Below, piece by piece: positions 34,486-43,439 of a stretch of DNA of 64,000 nt. Both the position numbers and the translations under genes were made by a program. The stretch spans positions 248,001-312,000 of the forward strand of contig PVNI01000003.1 of assembly GCA_003001795.1 (NCBI GenBank), given 5' to 3'. The notes below the pieces were generated by a model, which made no database searches, was not told the origin of the DNA, and saw only the letters and a list, made by a program, of their open reading frames with translations. The first letter of the stretch is position 1. The number at the start of each line of letters is the position of its first letter. Origin of the DNA: Actinomadura viridilutea. Its GTDB lineage: Bacteria > Actinomycetota > Actinomycetes > Streptosporangiales > Streptosporangiaceae.

Positions 34486-37367
34486 GAGGTCCCCCCGGGT
34501 GAGGGGACGTCGGAGACGGGGACGCCGCCGCGGTGCACGGCGACGGCGTGCAGGCCGACCGGGCCGACCGTGGCGTCGCCTTCGGCGATCACGGCGAGGG
34601 CGAGCGTGTTCGTGCCGCGCTGCCGCAGGATCCCGGCGGGGAGGGTGAAGTCGCGCTGCGGTCCCCCGGCGACGTACTCGCCGAGGCCCCAGCCGTTCAC
34701 GTAGATCAGCACCCGGTGGGGCGCGCCGCTGCCGCCGCCGAAGCGCAGCGTCAGCGGCACGTCGTGGCCCTTGGGCAGGTCGAGCCGGAACTCGGTGCGG
34801 TACCAGGTGACGCCCGGGCCGACCCGACGCGCGGCCGGGGACGCCGGCGTCCACGACCGGTCGGGGAACCCGGGCAGATGCCAGCCGGTGCGCTCGCCGT
34901 ACAGGCCGCCGTTGTTGAGCGGGCCGCGCACGCGGTCGGTCCGCGCGGCGCCCTGAATCTTCCACGTGATGGGGCCGGGGTCGCCGGCGACGGTCGCGCC
35001 GACCAGTCCGCGCGGCTGCTTGTGCCGCACGTCGTCGGCCGTCCAGTCGTCGTTGTGGCCCATGTTCTCCACCAGCACGGCCAGCACGGCCGTCTCGCCC
35101 TTCTTCAGCAGGCCGGGCGGGACGGCGAAGGTCCCCGGGCCGGGGTCGGGGTTGACCGGCTCGTCGGCGTCCTTCTGCTCGCCGCCCGCCGCCGAGCCCA
35201 GGTACCGGCCGTTGAGCCACACCTGGTAGATGCCGCCCTTGCCGGTGATGGCGTTGAGCCGCACCTCGGTCTCCTCGCCGGTGGCGGTGAACCGGCCCCG
35301 GTACCAGACGTGGCCGTGGTGGTAGCCGTAGTCGTCGGCGTACAGGACGGGCAGGGTCTTGGGCTTGATGGGGCTGACGGTGGTGGTGCGGTCGGCCACC
35401 GTCCAGTCCCGGTCGTCGAAGCCGGGGTCCGCCTCGGGCGCCTCGGCCGCGGCGCGCCAGCCGGTGAGCGCCGGCAGCCGCACGCCGCCGGGGCCGGGCA
35501 CGCGGCCGACGAGCGTCCCCGCGGAGGTGCGGCGGGACGGGACGGGCGCGCCGTTCACGGTCATGCGCGAGGTGTCGGCGAAGACTTCGATGTCGGCGGG
35601 CTCGTCGGTGTCGGCGCGCAGGTGGACGGTGCGGCCGGCGACGCGGGCGGAACGCACCAGGGAGCCGCCGCGGACCAGGACGCCGCCGGACTTCCAGAAC
35701 GTCGCGGCCTCGGCGTCGGTGCCGAGCAGGAGCAGCAGCGGCCGCCGCCCGCCGCCCGTGATCAGCACGCGGGCCAGGCCGCGGTGCGTGTAGTCGAGCC
35801 GCAGGTTCCCCTTGCCGTCGTAGGCCGCCCGGACCTTCCCGTCGAGGACTTTGACGGTCGGCTCGGACGCGTAGCGCAGCACCGTCATGCCGGGCACGCC
35901 CTCGGTGCCGTAGAACACGGCGACGTCGCGTCCGCCCGCGGCGGTGTGGGTGAGCAGTTCGGAGCTGGAGACCGCGAGGCGCTGGCCGCCCATGTCGTAC
36001 CCGGCCACCAGCACCTTGGCGTCGCGTCCCTTCACCCGCACGGGCACGCGGTAGGCGCCGTCGGGCGCGTTCCAGGTGAGGGTGGCGGACGCGTCGGCGT
36101 CGGTCGTGCGGTCGGGGTGCCGGACGAGCACGAACTGGGTGCGCGTGTCGGGGTTGGCGCGGGCCTCGGTGTGCACGGCGGCGGCGTCGGACGCGGGCGC
36201 CGGCGCCGGGTCGGTCTTGGTCAGCGGCGCCACCGTGGTGGTGAACAGGCCCTGCCGTTTGAACTCGTCGTACTTGGCGGTGAGCTGCCGGTTCTCGGTG
36301 ATGGCGGCGCCGTAGTCGTAGGAGGTGTAGACGTCGTTGGGCTGCCCGAGGCGGCCCCAGTTGGTGCCGCCGAACGACATGTAGTAGCCGAACATGGTCG
36401 CGCCCGACGCGATCAGGTTCGACTTGTAGTACACCTTCATGAACGCCGGGCCGGTGAGGTCGCGGCAGCGCTCGTATCCGGCCTTGCCGAGGTCGATCGC
36501 GCCCGCCTGGTACTCGGCGGCGTACACGGGGGCGTCGTCGCTGAGCCGCTCGGTGACGCCCTCGCCCCAGGTGCCCCACACGTCCGGCTCGCGGCATTCG
36601 AACGCCTGCGGGTAGTCGTCCACGCCGGGGATCTGCACCGCGCCCTGCCCGGACGCCCAGGTCGGCGTCCAGGACGCGTCGCAGCACTGGTTGTGGGTGA
36701 TCGGCACGTCGATGCCCGCGGCGCGCGCCTGCTTCTGGATGTCCTCCATGTACGCGGCGTCGGTGTTGGCCGCGTACTCGTTCTCGGCGTTGTAGGCGAT
36801 GACCGAGCCGCCGCGGGTCACCTGGTGCCGGGCGATGATCGGGTTGATGTGCGCCAGCCACTCGCGGTAGGCGCGGGTGTAGCCGGGGTCGCTGGAGCGG
36901 GCGCGTCCCGGCACGTTCTTCAGCCACGCGGGGAACCCGCCGCCGGTGGTCTCGGCGTTGATGTACGGGCCGGGACGCGCCACGACGTACAGGCCGAGCT
37001 CCTCGGTGAGCCGCAGCAGCCGGTCGACGTCGCGGACCCCGGTGAAGTCGTACACGCCGGGGGCGGGCGAGTGGTAGCCCCAGTGGAAGTACAGGGACAC
37101 GCCGTTGAACCCGGCGGCCTTGATCTTCTCCAGCACGTCCCGCCACAGGTCGGGGCTCGGCAGGCGGAAGTAGTGGAACTCGCCGCTCCACAGCAGCACG
37201 CGCTTGCCGTCCACCATCAGCGAGTAGCGGTCGTAGGTGACGCGATGGGCCGCCTTCCCGGCGGCGGTCTGTGCGGCGGCGGGGGCGCCGGTGGGCGCCC
37301 AGAGCGCGGCGGCCGCGGCGAACGCGGCGAGCAGGACGGTCGGCCTTCTTCGGAGACTTCCTGGCAT
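34482..37367 (-). CDS. Secreted GH35 beta-galactosidase
   Basis: A 961-residue retaining beta-galactosidase. ATG 37367 behind GAAGGA; signal peptide to about residue 32 (APAAAQTAA). The (alpha/beta)8 domain begins HRVTYDRYSLMVDGKRVLLWSGEFHYFRLP. The acid/base lies in the ENE motif at 195-197 (AYNAENEYAAN) and the nucleophile is predicted as Glu285 (YAAEYQAGAID). Downstream beta-rich and jelly-roll domains (about 390-960) are typical of large secreted GH35 enzymes. It sits between GH3 (74 bp upstream) and GH29 (overlap) in the xyloglucan locus, where it would remove galactose from side chains after fucose. Confidence 0.92.
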   Translation of the reverse strand: MPGSLRRRPTVLLAAFAAAAALWAPTGAPAAAQTAAGKAAHRVTYDRYSLMVDGKRVLLWSGEFHYFRLPSPDLWRDVLEKIKAAGFNGVSLYFHWGYHSPAPGVYDFTGVRDVDRLLRLTEELGLYVVARPGPYINAETTGGGFPAWLKNVPGRARSSDPGYTRAYREWLAHINPIIARHQVTRGGSVIAYNAENEYAANTDAAYMEDIQKQARAAGIDVPITHNQCCDASWTPTWASGQGAVQIPGVDDYPQAFECREPDVWGTWGEGVTERLSDDAPVYAAEYQAGAIDLGKAGYERCRDLTGPAFMKVYYKSNLIASGATMFGYYMSFGGTNWGRLGQPNDVYTSYDYGAAITENRQLTAKYDEFKRQGLFTTTVAPLTKTDPAPAPASDAAAVHTEARANPDTRTQFVLVRHPDRTTDADASATLTWNAPDGAYRVPVRVKGRDAKVLVAGYDMGGQRLAVSSSELLTHTAAGGRDVAVFYGTEGVPGMTVLRYASEPTVKVLDGKVRAAYDGKGNLRLDYTHRGLARVLITGGGRRPLLLLLGTDAEAATFWKSGGVLVRGGSLVRSARVAGRTVHLRADTDEPADIEVFADTSRMTVNGAPVPSRRTSAGTLVGRVPGPGGVRLPALTGWRAAAEAPEADPGFDDRDWTVADRTTTVSPIKPKTLPVLYADDYGYHHGHVWYRGRFTATGEETEVRLNAITGKGGIYQVWLNGRYLGSAAGGEQKDADEPVNPDPGPGTFAVPPGLLKKGETAVLAVLVENMGHNDDWTADDVRHKQPRGLVGATVAGDPGPITWKIQGAARTDRVRGPLNNGGLYGERTGWHLPGFPDRSWTPASPAARRVGPGVTWYRTEFRLDLPKGHDVPLTLRFGGGSGAPHRVLIYVNGWGLGEYVAGGPQRDFTLPAGILRQRGTNTLALAVIAEGDATVGPVGLHAVAVHRGGVPVSDVPSPGGTS

Positions 37368-37441
37368 GGCGGCGTCCTTCCAGGAGGGGGTGGGCCAAAG
37401 GAGGGCGGTCGGCGCCCCGCGGGGCGCCGACCGGAAGGCGA

Positions 37442-40400
37442 CTACTTGGTGAAGGAGAAGGAGCTCAGCCGCACGTCGCCGTCGAACACCAGGTAGACGT
37501 CCTGGCGGCCGGCGGCGCGGGAGACCGGCGCGGTCAGGTCGCGGTAGGCGTACTTGTCGCCGGTGGACGGGACGGTGACCGTCGCGACCGTGCGGCCGTT
37601 CGGGCCGCCGAGCCGCACCTGGATCGTCGCGTCGCCCGCGTCGGCGCGCGACGCGCGCACCCGGATCCCCGTCACGCCGCGGCCGAGGTCGGCGTCGGCG
37701 AACGCGATCCAGGTCCCGGCCTTCGCGCCGACCGCGTCGCCGCGCACCTTGGACTCGTCGACCAGCTCGGCGCCCTGGTGGTCGTCGAAGTCGGCGGCGC
37801 GGGTCGGCTTGGACAGGTCGCGGGCGGGGACGGTCTCGCCGCGCACCTTGAGGGCGGCGCGCTGCCGGATGTCGGCCGACGACGCCCCGATCAGCACGTC
37901 GTGGACGGCGTTCTCGACCGTCCACTTGTCGCGGGTCACGTCCCAGTGGGCCAGGTCGGCGGCGCGCAGGGTGAAGGTCACGGTCTTGGTCTGGCCGGGG
38001 GCCAGCCGCACCTTCTGGAAGGCGCGCAGCTGCTTGAGCGGCTGCTTCACCCGCGAGGTCCGCTGGCTGGTGTAGAGCTGGACGACCTCGTCGGCGGCGA
38101 CCCGGCCGGTGTTGGTGACCGGGACGCTGACGCGCACGGCGCCGTCCGCCGCCACCGACCGGGTGCTCAGCTTCGGGGTGCCGTAGCGGAACGAGGTGTA
38201 CGTCAGCCCGTGCCCGAACGGGTACAGCGGCTTGCCCTTGAAGTACAGGTACGTGCGGTCGCTCTTGATGATGTCGTAGTCGAGGATGTCGGGCAGGTCG
38301 TCGTCGGACCGGTACCAGGTCTGCGGCAGCCGCCCGGACGGGGAGGCGTCGCCGAACAGCACCGCGGCCAGGGCGTTGCCGGTCTCGGCGCCCGCGTGGC
38401 TGGTCCACAGCAGGGCCGGGACGTTGTCCTGCTCCCAGGTCAGCGTGGTGGGGTAGCTGTTCTCCACGACCACGACCGTGTTCGGGTTGGCCTTGCGCAC
38501 CGCCTTGATCAGCTCGGACTGGGCGCCGGCCAGCGCCATGGTGGTCCGGTCGTGGGCCTCGCGGCCGTTGATGAACGGCATGCTGCCGACGACCACGACG
38601 GCGGCGTCGGCGCCGGAGGCGGCCCGCACCGCCTCGTCCACGCCGCTGCGCAGCACCTCGCGGGTGAACCTGGCGGCCTCGGCCTTGGTGCCGAGGACCA
38701 GCCGTCCGTCTTCGGCGGCCTTGAGGTAGACCTTGTCGGGCTCCGCCCAGCTCTCGTCCTTCTCGTAGCCGGCGTAGCGGACCAGGTAGGCGCCGTCGTC
38801 CTGCTTCTCCAGGTCGAACATCTGCTGGACGAACCAGCCGTTCGGCTGCGCCTGGTCGTTCTTGAAGTAGTCGGTCCAGGCGTTGCCGTTGGCCGGGTCG
38901 CTCCACCGGCCGACGACCTTGCCGTTGGCGACGTTGCGCAGGGTGAGCTTGCCCTGGCCCCAGTCGAACACGTCGAACTGGGCGGCGGCGTCGGCGCCGG
39001 TCGCGGCCAGCTTCAGGAAGTCGCCGTCGGCGCCGGCGCCCCCGGTGACGTAGCGGCCGGTGGCGGCGTCCTTGAGCGCGATGCGGTCGACGGCCTCGGT
39101 GCCCGCGACGGTGCCCTTGGCGCCGAGCCGCTTGCGGATGCCGTCCAGCGGGGTCACCCGGTACGGCAGGGCGCCGGAGTACCAGTCGGTGTAGAGGGTG
39201 TCGCTGAGCGGGCCGACGACGGCGATCTTCTTGGTCCGGTCGGCGTTCAGGGGCAGCGTCCCGCCCTGGTTCTTCAGCAGCACCGTCTGCTCGACGGCCG
39301 CCTGCCGGGCCAGGGCGCGGTGCGCGGGGCTGTCGACGACGTCCTTGCCGATCCGGGCGTAGGGGCCGCCGTCGGGGTCGAACTCGCCGAGCCGCACCCG
39401 CAGCTGCAGGATGTGCCGGACGGCCCGGTCCACGTCGGACTCGGCCAGCAGCCCCTTGGACAGCGCTTCTTTGACCGCGTTGACGGTGATGGCGGAGTTG
39501 GTGTCGTCGGTGGTGAAGCTGTCCACGCCGGCCTTGAGGACGGCGGCGTCCGCCTCGGCCAGCGTGCCGTAGTACTGCTGGGAGCCGACCAGGTTGTTGG
39601 GGGCGTGCGCGTCGGTGACGTTGAACAGCGTCTTGCCCGCCCACGTGCGCACCAGGTCGTTGACGTCGGAGTGCACGGTAGCGGGGCGCCCGTTGATGAG
39701 GTTGTAGGCCGTCATGACGCCGGTCGCCGCGTCCGCCTGCAGCGGCAGCTTGAACGGGACCTCGTCGTACTCCTTCTTCACCCGCGGGCGCAGGCTGGAA
39801 CTGGTCTGGTCGCGCCTGATCTCGTTGTTGTTGGCCATGTAGTGCTTGAGCACCGGCGCGGCCCTCAGGTACCGGGGGTGGTCGCCCTGGATGCCCTTGC
39901 CGTAGGCGGTGGCCAGGGTCGCGGTGAGCAGGGCGTCCTCGGAGTAGCCCTCCTCGTTGCGGCCCCAGCGCGGGTCGCGCAGCAGGTTCACCACCGGCGC
40001 CCACAGCTGCAGGCCCCAGACGTCGGAGTTCTCCTTGTTGTAGGCGCGGGCCTCGTCGCCGACCGCGGACCCGATCTTCTTCAGCAGGTCCGGGTTCCAG
40101 GTGGCGCCGAGGCCCACCGACTGCGGGAACACGGTCGCGGTGGCGGTGCGGACCGCGCCGCCCGCGTTGACGTCGGTGGACCAGGCCAGGCCGTGCAGGG
40201 CCTCGGTCCCGGTCTTGAACCGCTTGATGCCCAGCCGCGGGATCGCCGGCTGGTACTGGTGCAGCAGCGCGACCTTCTCGTCGAGGGTCAGCCGCTTGAG
40301 CAGGTCCTCGACCCGCGCGTCCACCGGGAGGCGGGGGTCGCGGAACGGCGGGGTCTCGCGGGCGGCCGCGGGCGCGGCGGTCAGGCCCACCGCGGCGGCG

Positions 40401-40570
40401 GTGGCGGCGGCCACGGCCGCGGCGACCGCGGGGTTCAGCGGCCGCGGGCGGCCCCTGCCGCGGCGCGGGGACGGTCCCCCGCGCTTCTCGGGTGCGGCGG
40501 CGGGGGAATGCGTGCGTCTGGACGTCTTCGGACGGGTGAATGGACGGGTGAATGGACGGGTGATCGGCAC
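37442..40570 (-). CDS. Secreted multidomain GH3 enzyme with beta-trefoil insert and CBM6-like tail
   Basis: 1042 residues from GTG 40570 (4 bases after GGAGG; GTG 40573 is too close). The N-terminus has a tandem TRPF repeat, then a signal segment (AVAAAVAAATAAAVGL). The GH3 barrel starts PPFRDPRLPVDARVEDLL; the nucleophile is predicted as Asp320 (NVTDAHAPN). Between the alpha/beta domain halves is a fascin-like beta-trefoil insertion (about 500-640, IALKDAATGRYVTGGAG). An FnIII-like domain and a C-terminal CBM6-like beta-sandwich (about 925-1042, WIAFADADLGRGVTGIRVRAS) follow. A 22-bp palindromic operator lies upstream. Probable exo-beta-glucosidase or xylosidase acting on xyloglucan oligosaccharides outside the cell. 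Confidence 0.88.
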   Translation of the reverse strand: MPITRPFTRPFTRPKTSRRTHSPAAAPEKRGGPSPRRGRGRPRPLNPAVAAAVAAATAAAVGLTAAPAAARETPPFRDPRLPVDARVEDLLKRLTLDEKVALLHQYQPAIPRLGIKRFKTGTEALHGLAWSTDVNAGGAVRTATATVFPQSVGLGATWNPDLLKKIGSAVGDEARAYNKENSDVWGLQLWAPVVNLLRDPRWGRNEEGYSEDALLTATLATAYGKGIQGDHPRYLRAAPVLKHYMANNNEIRRDQTSSSLRPRVKKEYDEVPFKLPLQADAATGVMTAYNLINGRPATVHSDVNDLVRTWAGKTLFNVTDAHAPNNLVGSQQYYGTLAEADAAVLKAGVDSFTTDDTNSAITVNAVKEALSKGLLAESDVDRAVRHILQLRVRLGEFDPDGGPYARIGKDVVDSPAHRALARQAAVEQTVLLKNQGGTLPLNADRTKKIAVVGPLSDTLYTDWYSGALPYRVTPLDGIRKRLGAKGTVAGTEAVDRIALKDAATGRYVTGGAGADGDFLKLAATGADAAAQFDVFDWGQGKLTLRNVANGKVVGRWSDPANGNAWTDYFKNDQAQPNGWFVQQMFDLEKQDDGAYLVRYAGYEKDESWAEPDKVYLKAAEDGRLVLGTKAEAARFTREVLRSGVDEAVRAASGADAAVVVVGSMPFINGREAHDRTTMALAGAQSELIKAVRKANPNTVVVVENSYPTTLTWEQDNVPALLWTSHAGAETGNALAAVLFGDASPSGRLPQTWYRSDDDLPDILDYDIIKSDRTYLYFKGKPLYPFGHGLTYTSFRYGTPKLSTRSVAADGAVRVSVPVTNTGRVAADEVVQLYTSQRTSRVKQPLKQLRAFQKVRLAPGQTKTVTFTLRAADLAHWDVTRDKWTVENAVHDVLIGASSADIRQRAALKVRGETVPARDLSKPTRAADFDDHQGAELVDESKVRGDAVGAKAGTWIAFADADLGRGVTGIRVRASRADAGDATIQVRLGGPNGRTVATVTVPSTGDKYAYRDLTAPVSRAAGRQDVYLVFDGDVRLSSFSFTK

Positions 40571-40693
40571 CACGCCTCCTCGACTCGTGCGGCGATCAGA
40601 AAACGACTGGCCCCATCCCCCGAGAAATGCGGTCGTGTCCGTGCGCTCCGCGGCCGTTCCGGCGGCGCCGCCCGCGCCGGCGGAACGGAAACC

Positions 40694-40715
40694 GTAATCG
40701 AAGCGCTTCGATTAC
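40694..40715. promoter_or_regulatory. Perfect 22-bp palindromic operator before GH3-GH35-GH29
   Basis: Arms GTAATCGAAGC and GCTTCGATTAC are exact reverse complements, with no spacer. The core (40698-40711) is TCGAAGCGCTTCGA, identical to the boxes at 7201 and 49078. It lies 124 bp before the GH3 start and between that gene and its presumed repressor gene. Confidence 0.75.
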
Positions 40716-40758
40716 CGGGTGCGCTCGAGCTGTCCGGAGTTCCTCCTTTCGTCTCGGG

Positions 40759-41772
40759 TCAGGAGAGGGCGGGCGCGGGCGCGCTGCTGGCGCGCACCGT
40801 CAGCCGGGGCGGCACCAGGGTGGCGGCGGGGACGGTCTCGCCGTCCAGCTTGGCCATCAGCAGCTCCACCGCCTGCCGTCCCACCTCCTCGGCCGGCACG
40901 GCGACGCCGGTCAGCTGCGGCTCGGCGTGCTCGGCGAGCTCGTCGGGGCAGATCGCCACCACCGACAGGTCCTCGGGGACGCGGCGCCCGGCGGCGCGCA
41001 GCGCCCGCACCAGGGGGTCGATGATCGGCTCGTTGTGCACCACCACCGCGGTCGGCCCGGAGCCGTCGGCCAGCAGCCGGGCGGCCAGCGCGCGGGCCGC
41101 GTCGGCGGTGGCCTCGCAGGGGTGCAGCGCCCCGGTCAGGCCGTGCTCGGCCACCGCCGCGTGGAAGCCCTCGGCGACGCGCTCGGCGTAGCCGCTGCGC
41201 CGCCGGTACACCTCCGGCGGTGAGCCGATCAGCGCCACCGACCGGTGCCCCAGCTCGGCCAGATGCCGCACGCACGCCTCGGCGGCGGCGCGGAAGTCCA
41301 GGTCGATGCAGGTGAGGTCGGACGCGTCGGCGGGGAACCCGATGAGCACGCTGGGCCGGTCCAGGGTGCGCAGCAGCGGGACGCGCGGGTCGTCCATCTG
41401 GACGTCCATCACGATCAGCGCGTCCACCATCGCGCTGTCGGCCACCCGCCGCAGGCCCTCCACGCCCTCCTCCTGGGTGAGCAGCAGCACGTCGTGGTCG
41501 TGCCGCCGCGCGGTGGTGACGGCGGCGACGGCGAACTGCATGACGACGGGCACGTGGATGCCGCTGCGCAGCGGGATCATCAGCGCCAGCACGTTGGACC
41601 GGCTGCTGGCCAGCGCGCGGGCGCCCGCGTGCGGCCGGTAGCCGAGCTGGCGGATGCTGGCCAGCACCCGCTCGCGGGTCTCCGCCGAGATCGAGCGCTT
41701 TCCGCTCAGCACGTAGGAGACCGTGCTCGGGGAGACCCCGGCATGGCGCGCCACGTCAGTGATCTTGACCAC
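40759..41772 (-). CDS. LacI-family regulator of the xyloglucan locus
   Basis: A 337-residue repressor starting at GTG 41772 (GAGGA 6 bases upstream). Residues 2-50 are the LacI helix-turn-helix (KITDVARHAGVSPSTVSYVLSG), followed by a standard effector domain (DALIVMDVQMDDPRVPLL, HRSVALIGSPPEVYRRRSGY, VVVHNEPIIDPLVRAL). It lies between the GH31-GH1 genes and the GH3-GH35-GH29 genes on the same strand. Three perfect TCGAAGCGCTTCGA boxes flank GH74, GH3 and the ABC transporter genes, and a weak one lies just upstream of this gene. I infer it senses a xyloglucan-derived oligosaccharide; direct evidence is lacking. Confidence 0.88.
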   Translation of the reverse strand: MVKITDVARHAGVSPSTVSYVLSGKRSISAETRERVLASIRQLGYRPHAGARALASSRSNVLALMIPLRSGIHVPVVMQFAVAAVTTARRHDHDVLLLTQEEGVEGLRRVADSAMVDALIVMDVQMDDPRVPLLRTLDRPSVLIGFPADASDLTCIDLDFRAAAEACVRHLAELGHRSVALIGSPPEVYRRRSGYAERVAEGFHAAVAEHGLTGALHPCEATADAARALAARLLADGSGPTAVVVHNEPIIDPLVRALRAAGRRVPEDLSVVAICPDELAEHAEPQLTGVAVPAEEVGRQAVELLMAKLDGETVPAATLVPPRLTVRASSAPAPALS

Positions 41773-41794
41773 GTGCCGTCCTCGTCCACGGGTG

Positions 41795-41807
41795 TCAAGC
41801 GATTCGA
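41795..41807. promoter_or_regulatory. Weak TCGAAGCGCTTCGA-like site before lacI
   Basis: TCAAGCGATTCGA resembles the xyloglucan box with one base missing and one mismatch, 22 bp before the LacI start. It could serve autoregulation; the match is marginal. Confidence 0.3.
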
Positions 41808-42008
41808 TTCTGGAGAGGATAGCGGCCGCCTTCGCGGCGACCGGCGGGCGTTCGGCGGCCGTCCCGCGCCCGCCGCGGCGGGGCGCGCCCCGGCGGCATG
41901 CGTACCCGCCGGGACCGCCCCGCGCACGCCGACCGGCGGCGGTCCCGCCGCCACCGCCGCCGGCGCACGCCGCGGCGCGCGGCACGCCGCGCCCGCCTCC
42001 CGCTCCGG

Positions 42009-43439
42009 TCATGGCGCGTCCGAGGGGACGCCGCCGGCGGCGATGAGGTCGCGGTACCAGTAGGCGCTGTCCTTCCAGGTGCGGCCGCCGGTGGCGTAGT
42101 CGACGTGGATCAGTCCGAACCGCTTGGAGTAGCCGTAGGCCCACTCGAAGTTGTCCAGCAGCGACCAGGCGAAATAGCCGCGGACGTCGACCCCGGCGTC
42201 CATGGCCCGGCGCATCGCGGCGATGTGGTCGCGCAGGTAGGAGATGCGGCGGTCGTCGTGCACCCGCCGCGCGCCCGCGCCCCCGCCGCCGGGGGACGCC
42301 CCCGCGTCCTCCACGCGGTCGTCGAAGGCGGCGCCGTTCTCGGTGATCATCAACGGCACGCCCGGGTGGTCGCGGTGCAGGCGCAGCAGCAGCTCCTCCA
42401 GGCCGGTCGCGTCGATCGGCCAGCCCATCGCGGTGTAGGGGCCGGGCTGGCGCGGGAACTCCACGTCGTCGCAGCCCACGAACGGGCTGGCCGCGCCCGG
42501 GCGGTGGCCGTCGTCGTGCTCGCGCGGGGACGCGCCGTCCCAGTGCCGCACCCGGGTCGGGCTGTAGTAGTTGACGCCGAGCACGTCCAGCGGCGCCGCG
42601 ATGGTCTTCTCGTCGCCGTCGCGCACGAACGACCAGTCGGTGACGGCGGCGGTGTCCTCCAGCAGGTCGGCCGGGTAGCCGTCGCCGAGCATCGGGCCGA
42701 GGAAGATCCGATTGGCGACCGCGTCCACCTTCCGCGCCGCGTCCCGGTCCTCCGCCGCGTCCGACGCGCCGCGCACGTGGTGCAGGTTGAGGGTGACCGA
42801 GTGCCGCGCCGACGGCGCCACCACGTCGCGCAGCGCCCGGTTGGCCAGACCGTGCGCCAGGTTGAGGTGGTGCGCGGCGGTCAGCGCCGCCACCGGGTCG
42901 GTGCGGCCCGGCGCGTGCACGCCGGAGGCGTACCCGAGGAACGCCGAGCACCACGGCTCGTTCAGCGTCGACCACGTGTGCACCCGGTCGCCGAGCGCCT
43001 GGCCGACGCGGACCGCGTAGTCGGCGAAGCGGTACGCGGTGTCGCGCTCCGGCCAGCCGCCCGCGTCCTCCAGCTCCTGCGGCAGGTCCCAGTGGTAGAG
43101 GGTGACGACGGGCTTGATGCCGCGCTCGAGCAGGGCGTCCACCAGCCGCGAGTAGAAGTCGACGCCCCGCGGGTTGAACCGCCCCTCGGGCAGCACCCGC
43201 GACCAGGAGATGGAGAAGCGGTAGGCGGTCAGCCCCATCTCCGCCATCGCCGCCACGTCCTCGCGCCACCGGTGGTAGTGGTCGGTGGCCACGTCGCCGG
43301 TGTCGCCGTTCAGCACCCGGCCCGGGGTGTGGCTGAAGGTGTCCCAGATGGACGGGGTCCGGCCGTCCTCGGCGGCGGCCCCCTCGATCTGGTACGACGC
43401 GGTGGCCGCACCCCACAGGAAGTCGTCGGGGAAGGTCAT
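42009..43439 (-). CDS. GH1 beta-glucosidase
   Basis: A 476-residue cytoplasmic retaining beta-glucosidase with no signal peptide. It starts [21 protein letters not shown], the GH1 N-terminal signature. The acid/base is Glu161 (TLNEPW) and the nucleophile Glu367 (MITENGAAF). A short Pro/Gly insertion (about 375-392, ASPGGGGAG) follows the nucleophile. ATG 43439 overlaps the TGA of the GH31 gene. In the xyloglucan pathway it would release glucose from the backbone ends freed by the alpha-xylosidase. Confidence 0.93.
   Translation of the reverse strand: MTFPDDFLWGAATASYQIEGAAAEDGRTPSIWDTFSHTPGRVLNGDTGDVATDHYHRWREDVAAMAEMGLTAYRFSISWSRVLPEGRFNPRGVDFYSRLVDALLERGIKPVVTLYHWDLPQELEDAGGWPERDTAYRFADYAVRVGQALGDRVHTWSTLNEPWCSAFLGYASGVHAPGRTDPVAALTAAHHLNLAHGLANRALRDVVAPSARHSVTLNLHHVRGASDAAEDRDAARKVDAVANRIFLGPMLGDGYPADLLEDTAAVTDWSFVRDGDEKTIAAPLDVLGVNYYSPTRVRHWDGASPREHDDGHRPGAASPFVGCDDVEFPRQPGPYTAMGWPIDATGLEELLLRLHRDHPGVPLMITENGAAFDDRVEDAGASPGGGGAGARRVHDDRRISYLRDHIAAMRRAMDAGVDVRGYFAWSLLDNFEWAYGYSKRFGLIHVDYATGGRTWKDSAYWYRDLIAAGGVPSDAP

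Noticed and set aside
34486..37398. Upstream part of the long minus-strand frame that contains GH29
   Set aside because: It runs out of phase through GH35; only the part from TTG 34485 is GH29.
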